Positions 13,701-26,300 of a stretch of 64,000 nt of DNA are shown piece by piece. The notes under the pieces are model-generated. The model did not search any database. It was not told where the DNA came from and saw nothing but the letters and a program-made list of their open reading frames with translations. Numbering within the stretch: position 1 is the first letter of the stretch; each line of letters begins with the position of its first letter. Made by a program: the position numbers and the translations under genes. This stretch comes from Alentia gelatinosa. Taxonomy: Eukaryota > Annelida > Polychaeta > Phyllodocida > Polynoidae. The DNA lies in assembly GCA_950022655.1 (NCBI GenBank), contig OX465589.1, positions 25,783,626 through 25,847,625 of the forward strand, given 5' to 3'.

Positions 13701-14908
13701 CAGTGCATGAAACAGAAGATAACAAAAATATTATCACAAAGTTTGACCCAAAAGTCAGACCTCAGATAAATGTAAACGGGGTCTCGCTAGGCATGCAAAT
13801 CTTTTCAGACTAGGTGCATATCTTTGAGTGTTCCTGTACCAATAACAGATAATGGGCAGCTGGGTTATAGGTTAGTTTCTTTTCATGTGCGACAAGTATA
13901 GGCCTATGTATAAGTGAGTGGACCTGTGTGTTTAGCTGTACAGAGAAGCATGGAAGAGGAAAGCAGAATTCTGTGTTGTGTCTGCAATGGCGAATCATAC
14001 AACGTCATGCTATAGTGAGATTGAATTTATGAACCAACACAAAAACCGTGCATTTCCTTTTTCCGATAAGTCATTCTCATAAGTCCTACAAGATATGAAA
14101 CAGCAATGTCTGTTTGGTTTTGAACATGATATTCTACGAGCTGAGTCAGCAAACCGCGAGGCAGTATAACAAAAATAACCGGGTGTGAATTTAGAATACC
14201 TTATCGATGTGTTATATATTTTGTTTACTTTGTTTTTATCTTCTTCTGTTGTCGATAATCTTCGCTACAATGTGTCAGTCGGTATTTCACTGTACGTACA
14301 ATATATCTGTGCCAATTAACAATAGACACCCCAAATGGTACACATTCTGTAGGTGGGGCATAATTGTCAGGATCACAAAACCAGGAGAATGGTGGGATGA
14401 TACTTTTTCCACATGTCCTCTGTGACAACAAAATCCACTAGAAAAATATTTCCATTTTTTCTCTGCATCTAAATGATATCCCTGTATTAAAGAGATTAGT
14501 GAAGAAAAGGATATAAAAAAAAAAGAGAATAGCAAAATATCATATAAACATCTTTTTGATTTACGATGTGTTCAACCCATTGAATATTGACACTGTCACG
14601 TATACAAGATATCTCAAGATAAGACTCTTTCTCAGGGTCGCAAACATACATACATCCAAGGTACAAGGACATGTCATGGGCAGTAAAGAGAAAAAAATAT
14701 CACTCAATGACGAGCGAAGTCGAGGATACTTAGTGTAACGCTGAAGTAAACCTTATCTTACTGTCAATATGTGAACTGAGTTTTCCATCTTTGTTTTCCT
14801 GAATCCCCTCACACGTCACTGACGACTTGCTCCAGGGGCCGTTTTATGAGGATTACTGTGGCGAGGCAAGTAGGCCCTAGAATATGAGCTATTTTCAGAT
14901 TTACATTT
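10712..14908. other. Non-coding stretch, nothing firm
   Basis: Only the partial tandem repeat at 11105-11260 is recognisable. There is no supported exon, transposon protein or RNA gene. Confidence 0.5.
11105..11260 (+). repeat. Tandem repeat, ~58-65 bp unit
   Basis: About 2.5 diverged copies of a unit containing GACTGTCCTTTATTACCT and AACACGAG. The words recur at about 11119, 11177 and 11234. A partial TTATTTATTAACTACAAT precedes the first copy. Confidence 0.55.
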
Positions 14909-15215
14909 ATTATCGTAAAACTGGATGTGTTTTAATCTTGGCCACCATATGCCACGACTGGAGTTTGGCAAGGTGATTTCGTGAGGCGGACCCGAGTGAA
15001 GTCCGGAGCCAAAACTCCAGGAGTGGCATGTGGTGGCCAAGATTAAAACGAATCAGGTTTTGATTTTATCCTACCCCTTCTCCTCGATTTTGGAGTATTA
15101 CGTGATCAAAATTCTGTATGCCATTAGTGGCATATAAAACTCTGTATGCCAGTCAGCGTGACATACGGAAACTCAATGTTAAGCCTATGGGATTTTATAT
15201 TAGGGGTAGGATAAA
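14909..15215 (+). mobile_element. Hairpin-cap element, subfamily 1, copy a
   Basis: 307 bp, the same length as the copy at 35945-36251. Arms starting AAAACTGGATG and ending in the complementary CAGGTTTT pair over about 50 bp (about 14917-14969 with 15008-15062). The apex is GAGGCGGACCCGAG. The tail begins TTTATCCTACCCC (about 15065), contains a small palindrome TATGCCA-TTAG-TGGCATA (15117-15134) and ATGTTAAGCCTATGGG, and ends AGGGGTAGGATAAA. It has no coding capacity. It is non-autonomous and of unknown class. Confidence 0.85.
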
Positions 15216-17689
15216 GCACATGGCTCCATTTATTCAAGAAAAGGAAACGTAGTACAATCTCCATAAGATAGGCGTTCTTCCGAAGCACATGCTCAACAAG
15301 TGTTCTAATAGTTAACACATAATTATAAACATTTTCCTTTCAGTGAAACAGTATCTTATTACCTTATCACGAATGATACCCAATCACTTAACCATCCCTC
15401 AGAAGTAAATAAATACTCGCCACTATCACTGTGGATAGAAGGCATTTGCTTTCAGAAGAGAGTCTGATCTGGAACTAATTCTCAGTACCATTAGGCAGGT
15501 AGCTATTGTGTTATGGAAGTGGCCATCTTTCTCCCGGCACCCAAACAAAACACCAGGTGGTGGGTGCAGATAACAATGGATTGTTTTGGGCTTTTTCCAC
15601 ATCTTCCTCATCTCATAATTATGAATGGATTATAACAACTGATAAATACGTTTGTCCCTGACTACATTAGCGCTACCTTACAATTACCTGGTTTATGATG
15701 ACTGAACTAGCAATCTCCCTGTGCTCTATATTAAGGGACGGCCAAGTCCCATAATGTCAGCAGTGTTTATGTATAGAGAAGTGTGGATCGAGACCTGTAA
15801 AGTCTGGGTTGCTGCCATTTGTGGTAAACCTCTTTGACGGGTCAGTGGATGTAGAGGGTGACTGCTGATGCATAGTCTCATCTAGGGTCCCGCATCTATC
15901 TCTAGACTTGTTGGTATGACCTTGTTCACGCTTTCTATCGTCATTTTGTGAAGTTCGTCCTTCGTTCCCTTGGAAAGGGATCACTACAAACTGAACTTTC
16001 TTAGGGACGGTCCCTTAGACAGGGTACCATCAACGATAGAGACACGTTAAACTAATATACAGAGATGCTGAGTATTCTAAACATGAATGAAAACATTCCA
16101 CTTTGAGCAGCTATTACTATATCGTGGTAGCACTAAAACACTCAATTGATCACATAACGGAGAAATATAAACGAGGCGTAAATTATATCTATGAAAGTAG
16201 GCAGATATTGTAGATAAAATGGAACGGTGTGAACAGAACTGAACTCCTCACCTCTGCTTTAGTGTTATTTCATTACAGGCTTTGAATATTGATAAGCATC
16301 TCCTACTATGTATGGATAGCTAAAGAATTAGAATTAAATGGCGTGACTATCGAACCGAAAAAGGAAATACCAAAATGGTCACTTCAGGAGGTTCCTCATG
16401 CACCTTAAATCACAGTGTTAGGACACGGTTCACCACGCCAACTCATTAAAAACATTGGCCATAGCATACCAAATTGATGGGAGCACAAAAGCAAAATTGG
16501 ATTTGAAAACAGTTTGCTCTCAATTTATATTCTTTGGAAAAATATGGAAATTGGCAGTATTTACATTAAAGATTTACTGTAGGTAGGCTCCAAGTGGTTC
16601 CAGGTTTCCAGTAACTGAACAGAAATACCACTTGCATGAAAATGCGCCAGCTTATGTTGAATTCCCCATATAAGTGGCCGTTCAGCATACTTTAGAAGAA
16701 AAACTTGATCATTTAAGGATCCTCTCTAGGGAAAAAACCCGAAAAAAGTTGGTAAACGTTGTCACCTTGACCTTCCCCAATGGCAGGCCGGAAGTAGAAT
16801 GACGTAGTGGGTGTTTTCATCTGTGGCCGTTGCCATATACCTGACACGCTACTAGTAGACAAGAAGATACCAGCGGCATTACGGTATGTCCTAACAGGAG
16901 CAGGGGTATACAAGCATCATTATCTGTAATCAGTGTGACACCATGATTGCTTAACGATGTTGAAGGCCACGTTTCAGTAAACAACCATGCACCCTCCCCA
17001 CACGTACAAATATACATGTATAGCCGACACTCACCAGTGGCACTTTTAGTACTGCGAGAGTGAGCATTGTACACGGGACGTAAGGAAAAAACATAGAGTA
17101 TAAAACTCTGACAGCTTCTTCATTATTGTGTTCATGTACATGTATTGGTGCTATTCATATATCTAGGACGTAAGCTCCCGAAGATATTGCCTTGCGATAG
17201 ATATGTAGATGTTTGTAGAAAGGTGTTTTAGTTTTTTTCGGTAAAAAGTATCATTTCGTTCAGGGTAAAACGTGAATCCTTCTATGCTTTTTTTATAGTT
17301 TTTTATTTATTTCTGAGCTTCTATGTAAATGCAAAGGATATTTTCTGCAATATAGTCTATAGTATATGGGATATGTGACGAGAAATGACATAGACATACA
17401 TAGGATTATGATTCTCTTTCATTGAAGCACCATCCTAGGATTGCATACATGAATCTCAATTGTCGGGTGATAACGTAACATTGGCTACCGCTGGTAAATG
17501 ATAAACATGTAGATCACATACTCGGTCCGTGATGTAACCTTCCTGTACACGTAATGAAACATTTAGTATCGTGCGATCTAAATAAGATACTCACCTAAAA
17601 ACCAAAGGTAGCTGAATATATACGTTATATAGAGCATACATTTATAATATACATGTATAATATATACATGAATGTATTACGTACTATCA
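15216..17689. other. Non-coding stretch, nothing firm
   Basis: No exon, repeat family or RNA gene that I can defend. Composition is ordinary AT-rich DNA. Confidence 0.5.
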
Positions 17690-17960
17690 CTCGTATGTTA
17701 ACTACCCATGGACACGACTGCCTGGTACCTCCAGTCTTAGTGATCCAGGCCTCACCAGCAGGGACAGTCAGTCTCCAGTGCCACGTGGGCGCGCCAAGTA
17801 GAGCGTGACGGGCCGTGACGTCATGGGACGGGCCTCCGGGTGTCACTCACTCTCAGAGACTGTCACACCTGCTCCAGGCCGGCGGAAATCACGGCGACAA
17901 CTTTCACCTGGAGGATTACGTAAACAGACACACAGTCTACAGGTGGGTGGAACAGGTGGT
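17690..17960 (+). promoter_or_regulatory. CpG-rich patch with CRE and donor
   Basis: This is a G+C- and CpG-rich island in AT-rich surroundings. It contains CACGTGGGCGCGCC (about 17782-17795) and a perfect cAMP-response element TGACGTCA (17816-17823). It ends at TCTACAG followed by GTGGGT (about 17941), an acceptable splice donor. This is what a promoter with an untranslated first exon looks like. It could be an alternative start of the downstream Ig gene or belong to an unrelated transcript; sequence cannot decide. A (GGCT) run follows at about 17981-18002. Confidence 0.45.
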
Positions 17961-18835
17961 AACAGTCAGTGTCGGGGACTGGTTGGCTGGCTGGCTGGCT
18001 GGTGGGTGGTAGATATGGGTGTGGTGAGTGGTGGGTTCCGACGGGAGGACGATACCCGCAGTAACTGGTGACTCGACAGTGGTCCTCGTCACGGTCACTG
18101 AACACAGCCACAGGAGGCTGCTGTGTGCCCTGTCTGTGTAGCCATGGTCTGGGCTTGGTGGCTAAATATCAGCACCTCCTCTGTACTCTTATGACTAAAC
18201 AATATTATTTATGGTTGATTTCTAGTAGATGGCAGTAGTATGATTCAATACACAATTCGAAGCAGTGTGGAAATTGAATTATTCTTTGGAAAGGCCACAT
18301 GATGACACGATTTTTATCTAATGTTACAATGGCATAATGATACCCTGAAACGCCATTATAATGAACAAGTTACAATCTAGAATTTGTCCATTCGCTTCAA
18401 CTTAAGCATTTTGACACGCCATTCTTTGGGACAATATCGTATGCAACAACAGTGTTTTTTTTAATACCTGTCTATGCACCAAAACCGACGAAGCCCATAC
18501 GGTTGACTGACAGACTGAAGAGACATACCATACATACATTATTAAGCATAACATTGATGGTTATAATTACACTGTTGATAATATTATCGCCATGCACTGG
18601 AATGTCACTGAATGAATTGCCTGTGTCTGTAAGGGTTTCTGCAAATCTAACCTGCTGTTATCTTGTTGGCAATCATGCCTCATACAATTATGTGTTGATA
18701 TGAACTCAACAATCTAATTTTGTGCCAGTTGATGATAACAATGTTCATTAATTGCAGCTGAGATTTTATCAACAGAAGAGGTACATATCTGTGTTACACA
18801 CTGCTTGTTAGGTTAGCTTAAAGTCGGTGGTGGAA

Positions 18836-18935
18836 TTCTTATGGGAGCGGTCATTAATTATGGCAAATTTGCCCCCCCCCCCCCCCCCCACTTGGAATGC
18901 CAAAAAAAGGTTGCCCCCCATTGGAATAGGGTAAA
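18836..18935 (-). repeat. C-tract repeat with possible terminal repeat
   Basis: GGGAGCGGTCATTAATTATGG is followed by a C18 run (18872-18889), then CTTGGAATGCCAAAAAAAGG and a second C run. The reverse complement resembles 20207-20336 in its order of TATTCCAA, G run, T run and CAAG-G run. Probably a fragment of a dispersed, palindromically ended element. Confidence 0.55.
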
Positions 18936-20206
18936 AAGCACATGGGAGGCTAAAATGATGTGGCCTTATTTCGATAAGGCTTTCCTTCTTTACCTTGTAG
19001 TTGGCAGCTAGCAGACATGCTGGAAGCCCCCATCTCTTCTGTACCCATATAATCAATCATAAAGCTTGACTACCTAAAACCTAATTCTTACTGAAGTCAC
19101 TTATTGAGACTTGGATGTTCAAATTCAAATACATGTACCCAGCAGCAACTGCTTCCTTGATTTGTGCCATTGGTTGATAGTCATCAGACTCCCTTGCAGG
19201 TTCCTGCAGGACCTTCACTGTTTCTGGTAGCAGTATCATTTACATGCAAATACGGACGTTCTGGCAATATGTTACAGTCTGGCATGGTGTGTGGGACCCT
19301 TGGTAGGAGTGGATCAACCTATCGTGTTTCACTACAGAAGGAAGACGGAGTTCCATTTTGTGAATGCAGAACCCCTTCAAATACTTAATGTAGAGTTCTC
19401 AATGAAGAGTTCTCTTTGCTCAAAGTGCTCTTCCATAAATATGGTAATCTTATTGAAACTAGGAGCCAATAGTTGGCAATTATAAAAGAATAACAATCAA
19501 AAGGTTTGGGTTACATTCAGTCAATGGATAGTTTTCTGTAATCCACTTGCACCCAGTAAACTGCCTATCTTGGATCCAAAACTAACAAGCACCAGTGGGT
19601 GTTGAGGTATTTTGGACTTGGAATTGGTCATGGTCAGCTGGACATGCCATTGCCTCTAAGACCCGGAGACACTGGCTCCCTGCTCTGTTCACACTATCAC
19701 AGTGAATAGCATGCAGATAGTGAAGGGATGATATTCTGGAAGCACACTTGAAGTTTGATGTGACCACTCTAACCTCTAAACAAACAAAGTATATCACGTG
19801 TGCAAGCACACTCTAATAAACAGCAACAGGGGTGTTTTGTAACACTTGATGTTGTAGTAAATGCTTCTAATTCACTGATGTTGAAGATAAATAATGATTT
19901 TGTGAGACTGCATTGATTCTGGGACAAATGCACTAGCGTTTGTCTATTGTTATCTCCCTCCATATCAGTCTGTCAGACTGAAGGGGGGATGCAAACCCAT
20001 CTCCCAGTACAGAAACGGGATTGTAACCATAGACACTGATCTCCAGGGAATGACACAAAATCGTTACCTTGTGCGTTAATCATTACTATAATAGTACAAC
20101 TTAGCTGATTTCTTGTGATATGATATGAATGCATTTCATTACAAATATTAATTCTTGTAATTGAACACAAATATGGGAGTTTGCCTCATTGTTTAGCTAA
20201 AAACGT

Positions 20207-20336
20207 CAACCCCCCCCCCCCCCGGAAGATACAGTGAAAATGAATTCGCTTCCCCCCCCCCCCCCCTTGAAAATACCCAAAAAAAATGGGCCCCCTTTGG
20301 AATACCTCCGGCCATACTTATTGAACACTCCCTTAT
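20207..20336 (-). repeat. C-tract repeat, second copy
   Basis: Two C runs (20210-20223 and 20252-20266) are followed by CTTGAAAATACCCAAAAAAA and TTGGAATACC. It closes with GCCATACTTATTGAACACTC, the reverse complement of a terminus like that at 18843. Read on the - strand it begins GGGAGTGTTCAATAAG. Homology to the 18.8-kb repeat is visible but diverged. Confidence 0.55.
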
Positions 20337-23300
20337 CAATCAAGATATACCAGTAATTCTATATCGTGAAATGTTCAGGGACTGCCATAAAACATTATTA
20401 AATACCAGGTGAATGATTGCTTATGAAAAACTGTCTACGGGTACTTGTGGACATAGAGGGAGGCAAGATGAGCTTTTTGAACACAAACGTCTTTCATTTT
20501 ACAAATAGAGTTTCCGGAAGGTGTAAGGCCAAACAGCCATTTTTGCAGCTGGAGTTTTAATCAACAGAATATGTACGGCTATATATAAAAATACTATTTC
20601 AAAAGAGAAACTCTGGGTAACATTAACATCTTGTTAATTGAATGCCACTAATTGATATATATCACCAGACAGCCTCAGCTGCGTCCAGTTAAGTACCAGC
20701 TGTAAAGGTCAAAGATGGCGCATCATTTCACACAGATGCAAAATGCCGTCTGCTGCCTTCACTTTTACGCGCCATGTTTAACCTGTTTCTTTTTACACGG
20801 GAGACAACTCTAGTAAACAAATAACACAACCACAGATGTTTCCTAAATGCGTGAATCAGCGTCAAAAATACAAACAACTACACGATTTTAGGAAACAGAG
20901 CAATGTGACTTGACGAGATCTCAAGTTATGTTCCGGTACCTGTATGGAGGCCAATAAGGGAATTTTAGTCTTTCTCTGACCTAAATCCACTCCATTCTAA
21001 TAGATTGTGACGCAGACGTATCAGACTGTTTATACCATGTTCAGTAAAGCTTCTTCTCATAATAGGTGTTGTGTTACGGTACAAGGGAATCTTTAATATC
21101 TCTGTCAGTTCAAAGCGACTGTGAAACGCGACACGCCGTTCTGTACAATATGCGATTGCGGGACTTTGTGAAAGAGATGTTTGTGAGGCCTTTACTCTAT
21201 TGTGAATGTGTTGTGTTTGATTTATATTAGTTTCCCTCCCACGCGACAGCTTTTACCACCGGACACAGACATCTCAACACATGCCTCAATTGCCCTTTTT
21301 TGCTCTTTCGGCTGAGTCCTTCGGTGATCTACTGTTACTAACAACTGTTGGTCTCTCATCTCCTTCTTTATTATCTTATTGTATATATTCCTTTAATTAT
21401 ACACATATTTTTGTCTCGATTTGTTTTTTCAGCAGAAGATATGTTGTAATATCATCGGTTTTAGACAATTTAAATTGTTTTGCCTATTTAGAATAACTCA
21501 CTCCTATGTTTTGACTTCCATTCAATTCAAATTTGAAACCATCCTCTCCCATTCATAGTCTGTCTATTGGTGTTCCTATCTCCCTCCCTCCGTCCTTTTT
21601 GTGTGTCTCTAATATATATCTCTATATCACCTCTCTTTCCATCTCTATCTCTCTCTGCCAGTCTCTTCCACCCTTAATTATCTCACTATTTGCTCATTCC
21701 TTGCGTGTTTTCCCTGAGCTTTCTCACCTCTCTGGTTCTATTCTTGTCTGTCACCTTTCTACCCACAGTCCGTTGCAGGTCAGAGGTGTGACAGGGAACT
21801 GCACGTCCCGTGTTTAGTGGACTGCCAAACCATTCCCCTTTGTCACCTCGTCTTGTCGACTTGGTTGAGATACGAGAGTTGATCCTTCAGGGTCTGTCAC
21901 TGTCCCAGGTGCCTCTCCGTCTGACTCTCAAGCCGTCAGGTGTGATAAGTTCAGGAACCTTCATCCTTATAAAGCCAGGATTAGCACTCGTGTAGCGGCA
22001 AGGATTCTCCATCCCCACATCGAGGTCGGGCTAATTCCCCCTCTTTAATCTCCTAAATCCTCGCCTCTCCAATTTGCACCACACTTACAGTTCTTGTTTA
22101 GGTTCCGTTCCCACCTGAGATAAACATAGATGCACAATTAGCCGCCGCCTACAATAGGCCTAAATATAGGCGGGAGAATGGGTGTGCTCTGACACCTGCC
22201 ATATTGATGGGATGTCATGTGGCGATGAGAGGAATGTTTTGGTTCACTGAAGAAGGGTTATATTTTTGGGGGTTACAATGGAGCCACTGAAGTAAGTGGA
22301 ATATCAACAGAAAAGATTTAGTCTTGGGCGAGGCATACCTACTTAACGTATTATTCGTACATATAAAGTAGGTGACAAGCGGCCGTCGGGGAATTCTAAG
22401 GATTATTCTAACCATATTTGAGCATGTTCAATGATCATTCTGCAGATCTAAAATGATCATGTACAAAACCGCCATTTTCATGCATGGATTTATGATTTGT
22501 AGTGATATTTATACAAGACATTCTACAACCATAGTAGACAAGCATTGGTGCGAAGTGCCGTGGACTTGTAGACCAAGGTACACGAATATACAGCAAAATG
22601 GCAAGGGGCAATTCAACTGTCGGTTACGTGTCAGTACCACAATGTTTGGAACATCCGTACAGGTATCAGTATAGTACATAACGGAAATCGCATCTCAATG
22701 CAATATGTGCGTCAACAGATGCCCACAAAAATGTATCGCAGCACAACGAGTAGTGATCGAGCCTTGGATATCACGATTTGCATTCCAATGGCTCCCCATC
22801 AGACTACGCCTTACCAAAATTAAATCATCGTGCATCAGTCTTTGCGGTTCGTGAAGGGATTCCATCGGAACAAGTTTTACTGGGCCATCTACACTCATTT
22901 CTGTATTATGATACTATGACCTTATGGTTATGATATTGAATATCCAAGAACATATTATCATTCTTCTTAATGCAAGGAATATTTATCTTGGTCGGCCGGT
23001 TAATTGGTGCCAATATGAAGCGATTGAATTAATTCCACCTGGATGGGTACAATTTTACATTGATTTTCCACGGCTTCATATTGATTTTAGATTTTATCTT
23101 TCTGTGTTTCGCCCTGATATGACCCTGCAGCTGGTACGGCGTAAAACTTCACGAGCCAACCGGTTTTCTGGGCCAGTTCTTGATTTAGCATGATGTTGTG
23201 AGATTATTGCAAGCTCCTTAAAATGCAGGATACAATGCAAAACGCTTTTATTTACTGTTTTATTCCGACGCAATAAGGACGGAGTGTCTACATAACTAGA

Positions 23301-26300
23301 TAGTATGGTAGCACCCTCAATAAAGCTATATTTCTTTGGTTATGGCATTATTAGAAAGAATAACGTATTGAATTAATCATTAAATACTGATTATATACAT
23401 GATCACTCTTATGTAAAATTCACATGATTACATGCTTCTGCCCAAACTCATACTTCACATACTTATAAATATAAGTCGGGTTGGTGCTGCAGGTAAATAA
23501 TCCTGATTTGCATCTGATAATGTTATAAAAGATGATCATTTTCACTCAGTTAATATCGTCTGCTTCACACATAGAAGCTGCTGGTTCCCTGAAGACAACT
23601 CACTAAAGCCCATGACAGGTGACACAAGTGATATGATGCGATAAGGGAAGATTTGTCTGGATTAGTCCGCAGTTGTCCCGACTTTGCATGGTCAATGTGT
23701 ACCAAAACCCTTCAGACACTTCAACCCAAATCCAGACTCCAACAGTCTAGGAATCCTTAGAAATCGGAATTAAATCAGTCCGATTCCTATTTCATTTGGG
23801 AACAGAAACGACATGGGCGACGGGGACAGGATCTCATGAAGTGTTTGTCTCCACTAAACCTATCAGGTTGACCTGGTTCCGGTTCGCCAAAGTCAAACTA
23901 GCTTTCTCCAAGGTCAAGGAGCAATGTTCTGCTTCGCTAAGGCTGAGCACAGTCGGATTCATTGGAGTTCTATGGTTTGGCTCAGGCTTTACGCAGGAAA
24001 ATATGGTTTAACCAGCAGTGGCACGGCATTTCAGGTTAAGATATGAGGAGACACAAAGCTTGAAATGGTGTCTTGAATTGGAAACTCACCTTATGCTCTC
24101 AACAAGGAAGGACTATTTGTATAAAAGCCAATTTCCACCAAGGATTATTTCGAGAAAATATAACTTCCGGTATCCTGGGAGAGGATTATCGGCGAAGCTG
24201 TATAAATCCAGAAGAGACTGAATGCAGACACACACAACTATGCAAACGATTCAAAGCTAGAGTTTGTATCTAGCTTTTAATCTATCCCAGGATGAGCAGT
24301 ATATATATGTACTTGTAGTATGTTATATATATATATATACCAAGCACTGGATTTACTTTCATTTTGAATGCCTATTTGCATTAAATGGAACGAACCCCAC
24401 ATGTAGATAGCTGTGTTTTTTGAAGGCAGAATAACGTCCCAGATATCCACTATTCACTGGTTTCTTAACGCACGGTCTCTGTCGGCACAGCCTAACTAGC
24501 ACTTCCTCTGATAACAGGCGTTTTTACGAGGGCCCAGTGCGCCAGTGTCACCTGAAATCAGAGAAAGCACAGTGGAAGCTTTCTACATAGAGCCTGCTCT
24601 GTGTCGGCCCTCCTTCAGCCAGCGCCATGTGGACATTGTCACCGACATTGATACCTCATCTGTGCGGGCATATCATGTCACTGGACCGATCAGAATGTTA
24701 TGGAATGCTCTTAACTAAACAGCATGTCATACAACTCGTACAATACAGGATTGCTACACTATTACTAACCTCTTTTGCTCTTAAGCTCCGATTGGGAATC
24801 GAGGGATGACTCAGCTATTAACCCTCCGAGTTCCAGGCATGCGGAATCCCCGGAGAAGGGCAATTCTTGAGATTGACGTAAATCCGAGGGGGAAAATTGA
24901 GTAGGGGGAGGGTCAAAAGCTCATGGATTTGTTATATGCTGTAAAATCATTTCATCAATTAGCTAAGTCCCAAATTATTAACATCCTGCACTTTTTCCCC
25001 CCAGAATTCTTTAGGATGACTTATCTCATAGTCTTGCAATGCTTGTCACTGTGTCAGACCCATACATTAACAGAACGAGATAAGCGAGTGGAATGGTGTG
25101 GTTGCCACCAGTTAGAGTCAGCTGAGTTAGAAAAAAGTAGAATAATGCTCAGCATGCCATTGTATTGGTGCCTTAGATGCCATTCTGGTAAGGCCAGCTC
25201 GGATGGTGTAAAACCGACCGACAGGTTCCAAGTTCTGGGTGTCAGTGACTGTCTTTGTGTACTTATCTCCGTGTTTTCCGGTGACGAGAAACATTTACAC
25301 AGACTTTAGTGAAGCTATCTGTCTTAAACTCAGGGCCTGACAACGCATCTCAGCTGAAGGACCACCCAACTGTTTCACACCTATACATCAGCTGTTTTAG
25401 AAGGCTTTCAAAGCAGAATACATTCCCTACTCTCCCCTTGCCCCCCGAATTCCCCACACACAATGCCTAAGATGGTTATCTGAAAATCACATATCACTGA
25501 AAGCCTTTGATAACTGGTTTGAGGAAGGAATATCTTGACTGTGAGTACAGTGAAAAATGCGAATTCTGTAGTTTGCGCTTTGGTTCCCCATCATTCAAAT
25601 TTACTACATTGTATTGTGCTGTATTCTGCAGCAACTGAAAGCACATTCATTCCTACTACTGGGTTCACATATGAGCTTGTATGAATTTCCAGCAGGACTT
25701 CAATACAAAGTGTATTAGTCCACTTACTGTCATATGGAGGGATGTCTAAGGAAAATCTGTGCAGAGATAGAGATATGAGATGCACGTCATGGATATATGT
25801 ATTTGTGTATTTAGCTTTCCAATGAGTGATAGTTAATATTCCAAGTAAAGAACCTGAATCATTTAAAAGATTAAATTAATTTGAAATGTTACTGTTCTGC
25901 ATCATGGTAAACTATTTCCAAAAGAGAATCAGAGAGATGATAATAATCGTGGTAGGGCTTTGCAGTCTTTTATTAGAGCCCTATTGTTCAGAAAGTTCGT
26001 TGGTGTGGCACTGTCGTCATTATGATAAAGGGGAACCCACCTCTTTATCAAAACAAAGGCATTTAGATAGAATTCCTCATTGGTGACTTCCTGGAGTCGG
26101 AGGACGTGATAGAGTGTGCCGATGAAAGGGAAATAGTTGGGGTGACAAAGACTCTCTGAAGGTTTGACTGAAGGGGGTGACTGAGGGAGTGTGGAGTGGT
26201 GTATGTCAGCTGTCAGGCCGGGGGTGTGTCCTGACAAGGCCGGCCGGACGAGTGGTGCTGACCCCGGCTCGCCCCTCCCCACTTCCCGGCCCGCAACTAG

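Noticed and set aside
19080..19810. Coding-like texture on both strands, perhaps a decayed transposon protein
   Set aside because: All frames are interrupted and no motif could be named; left as unassigned.
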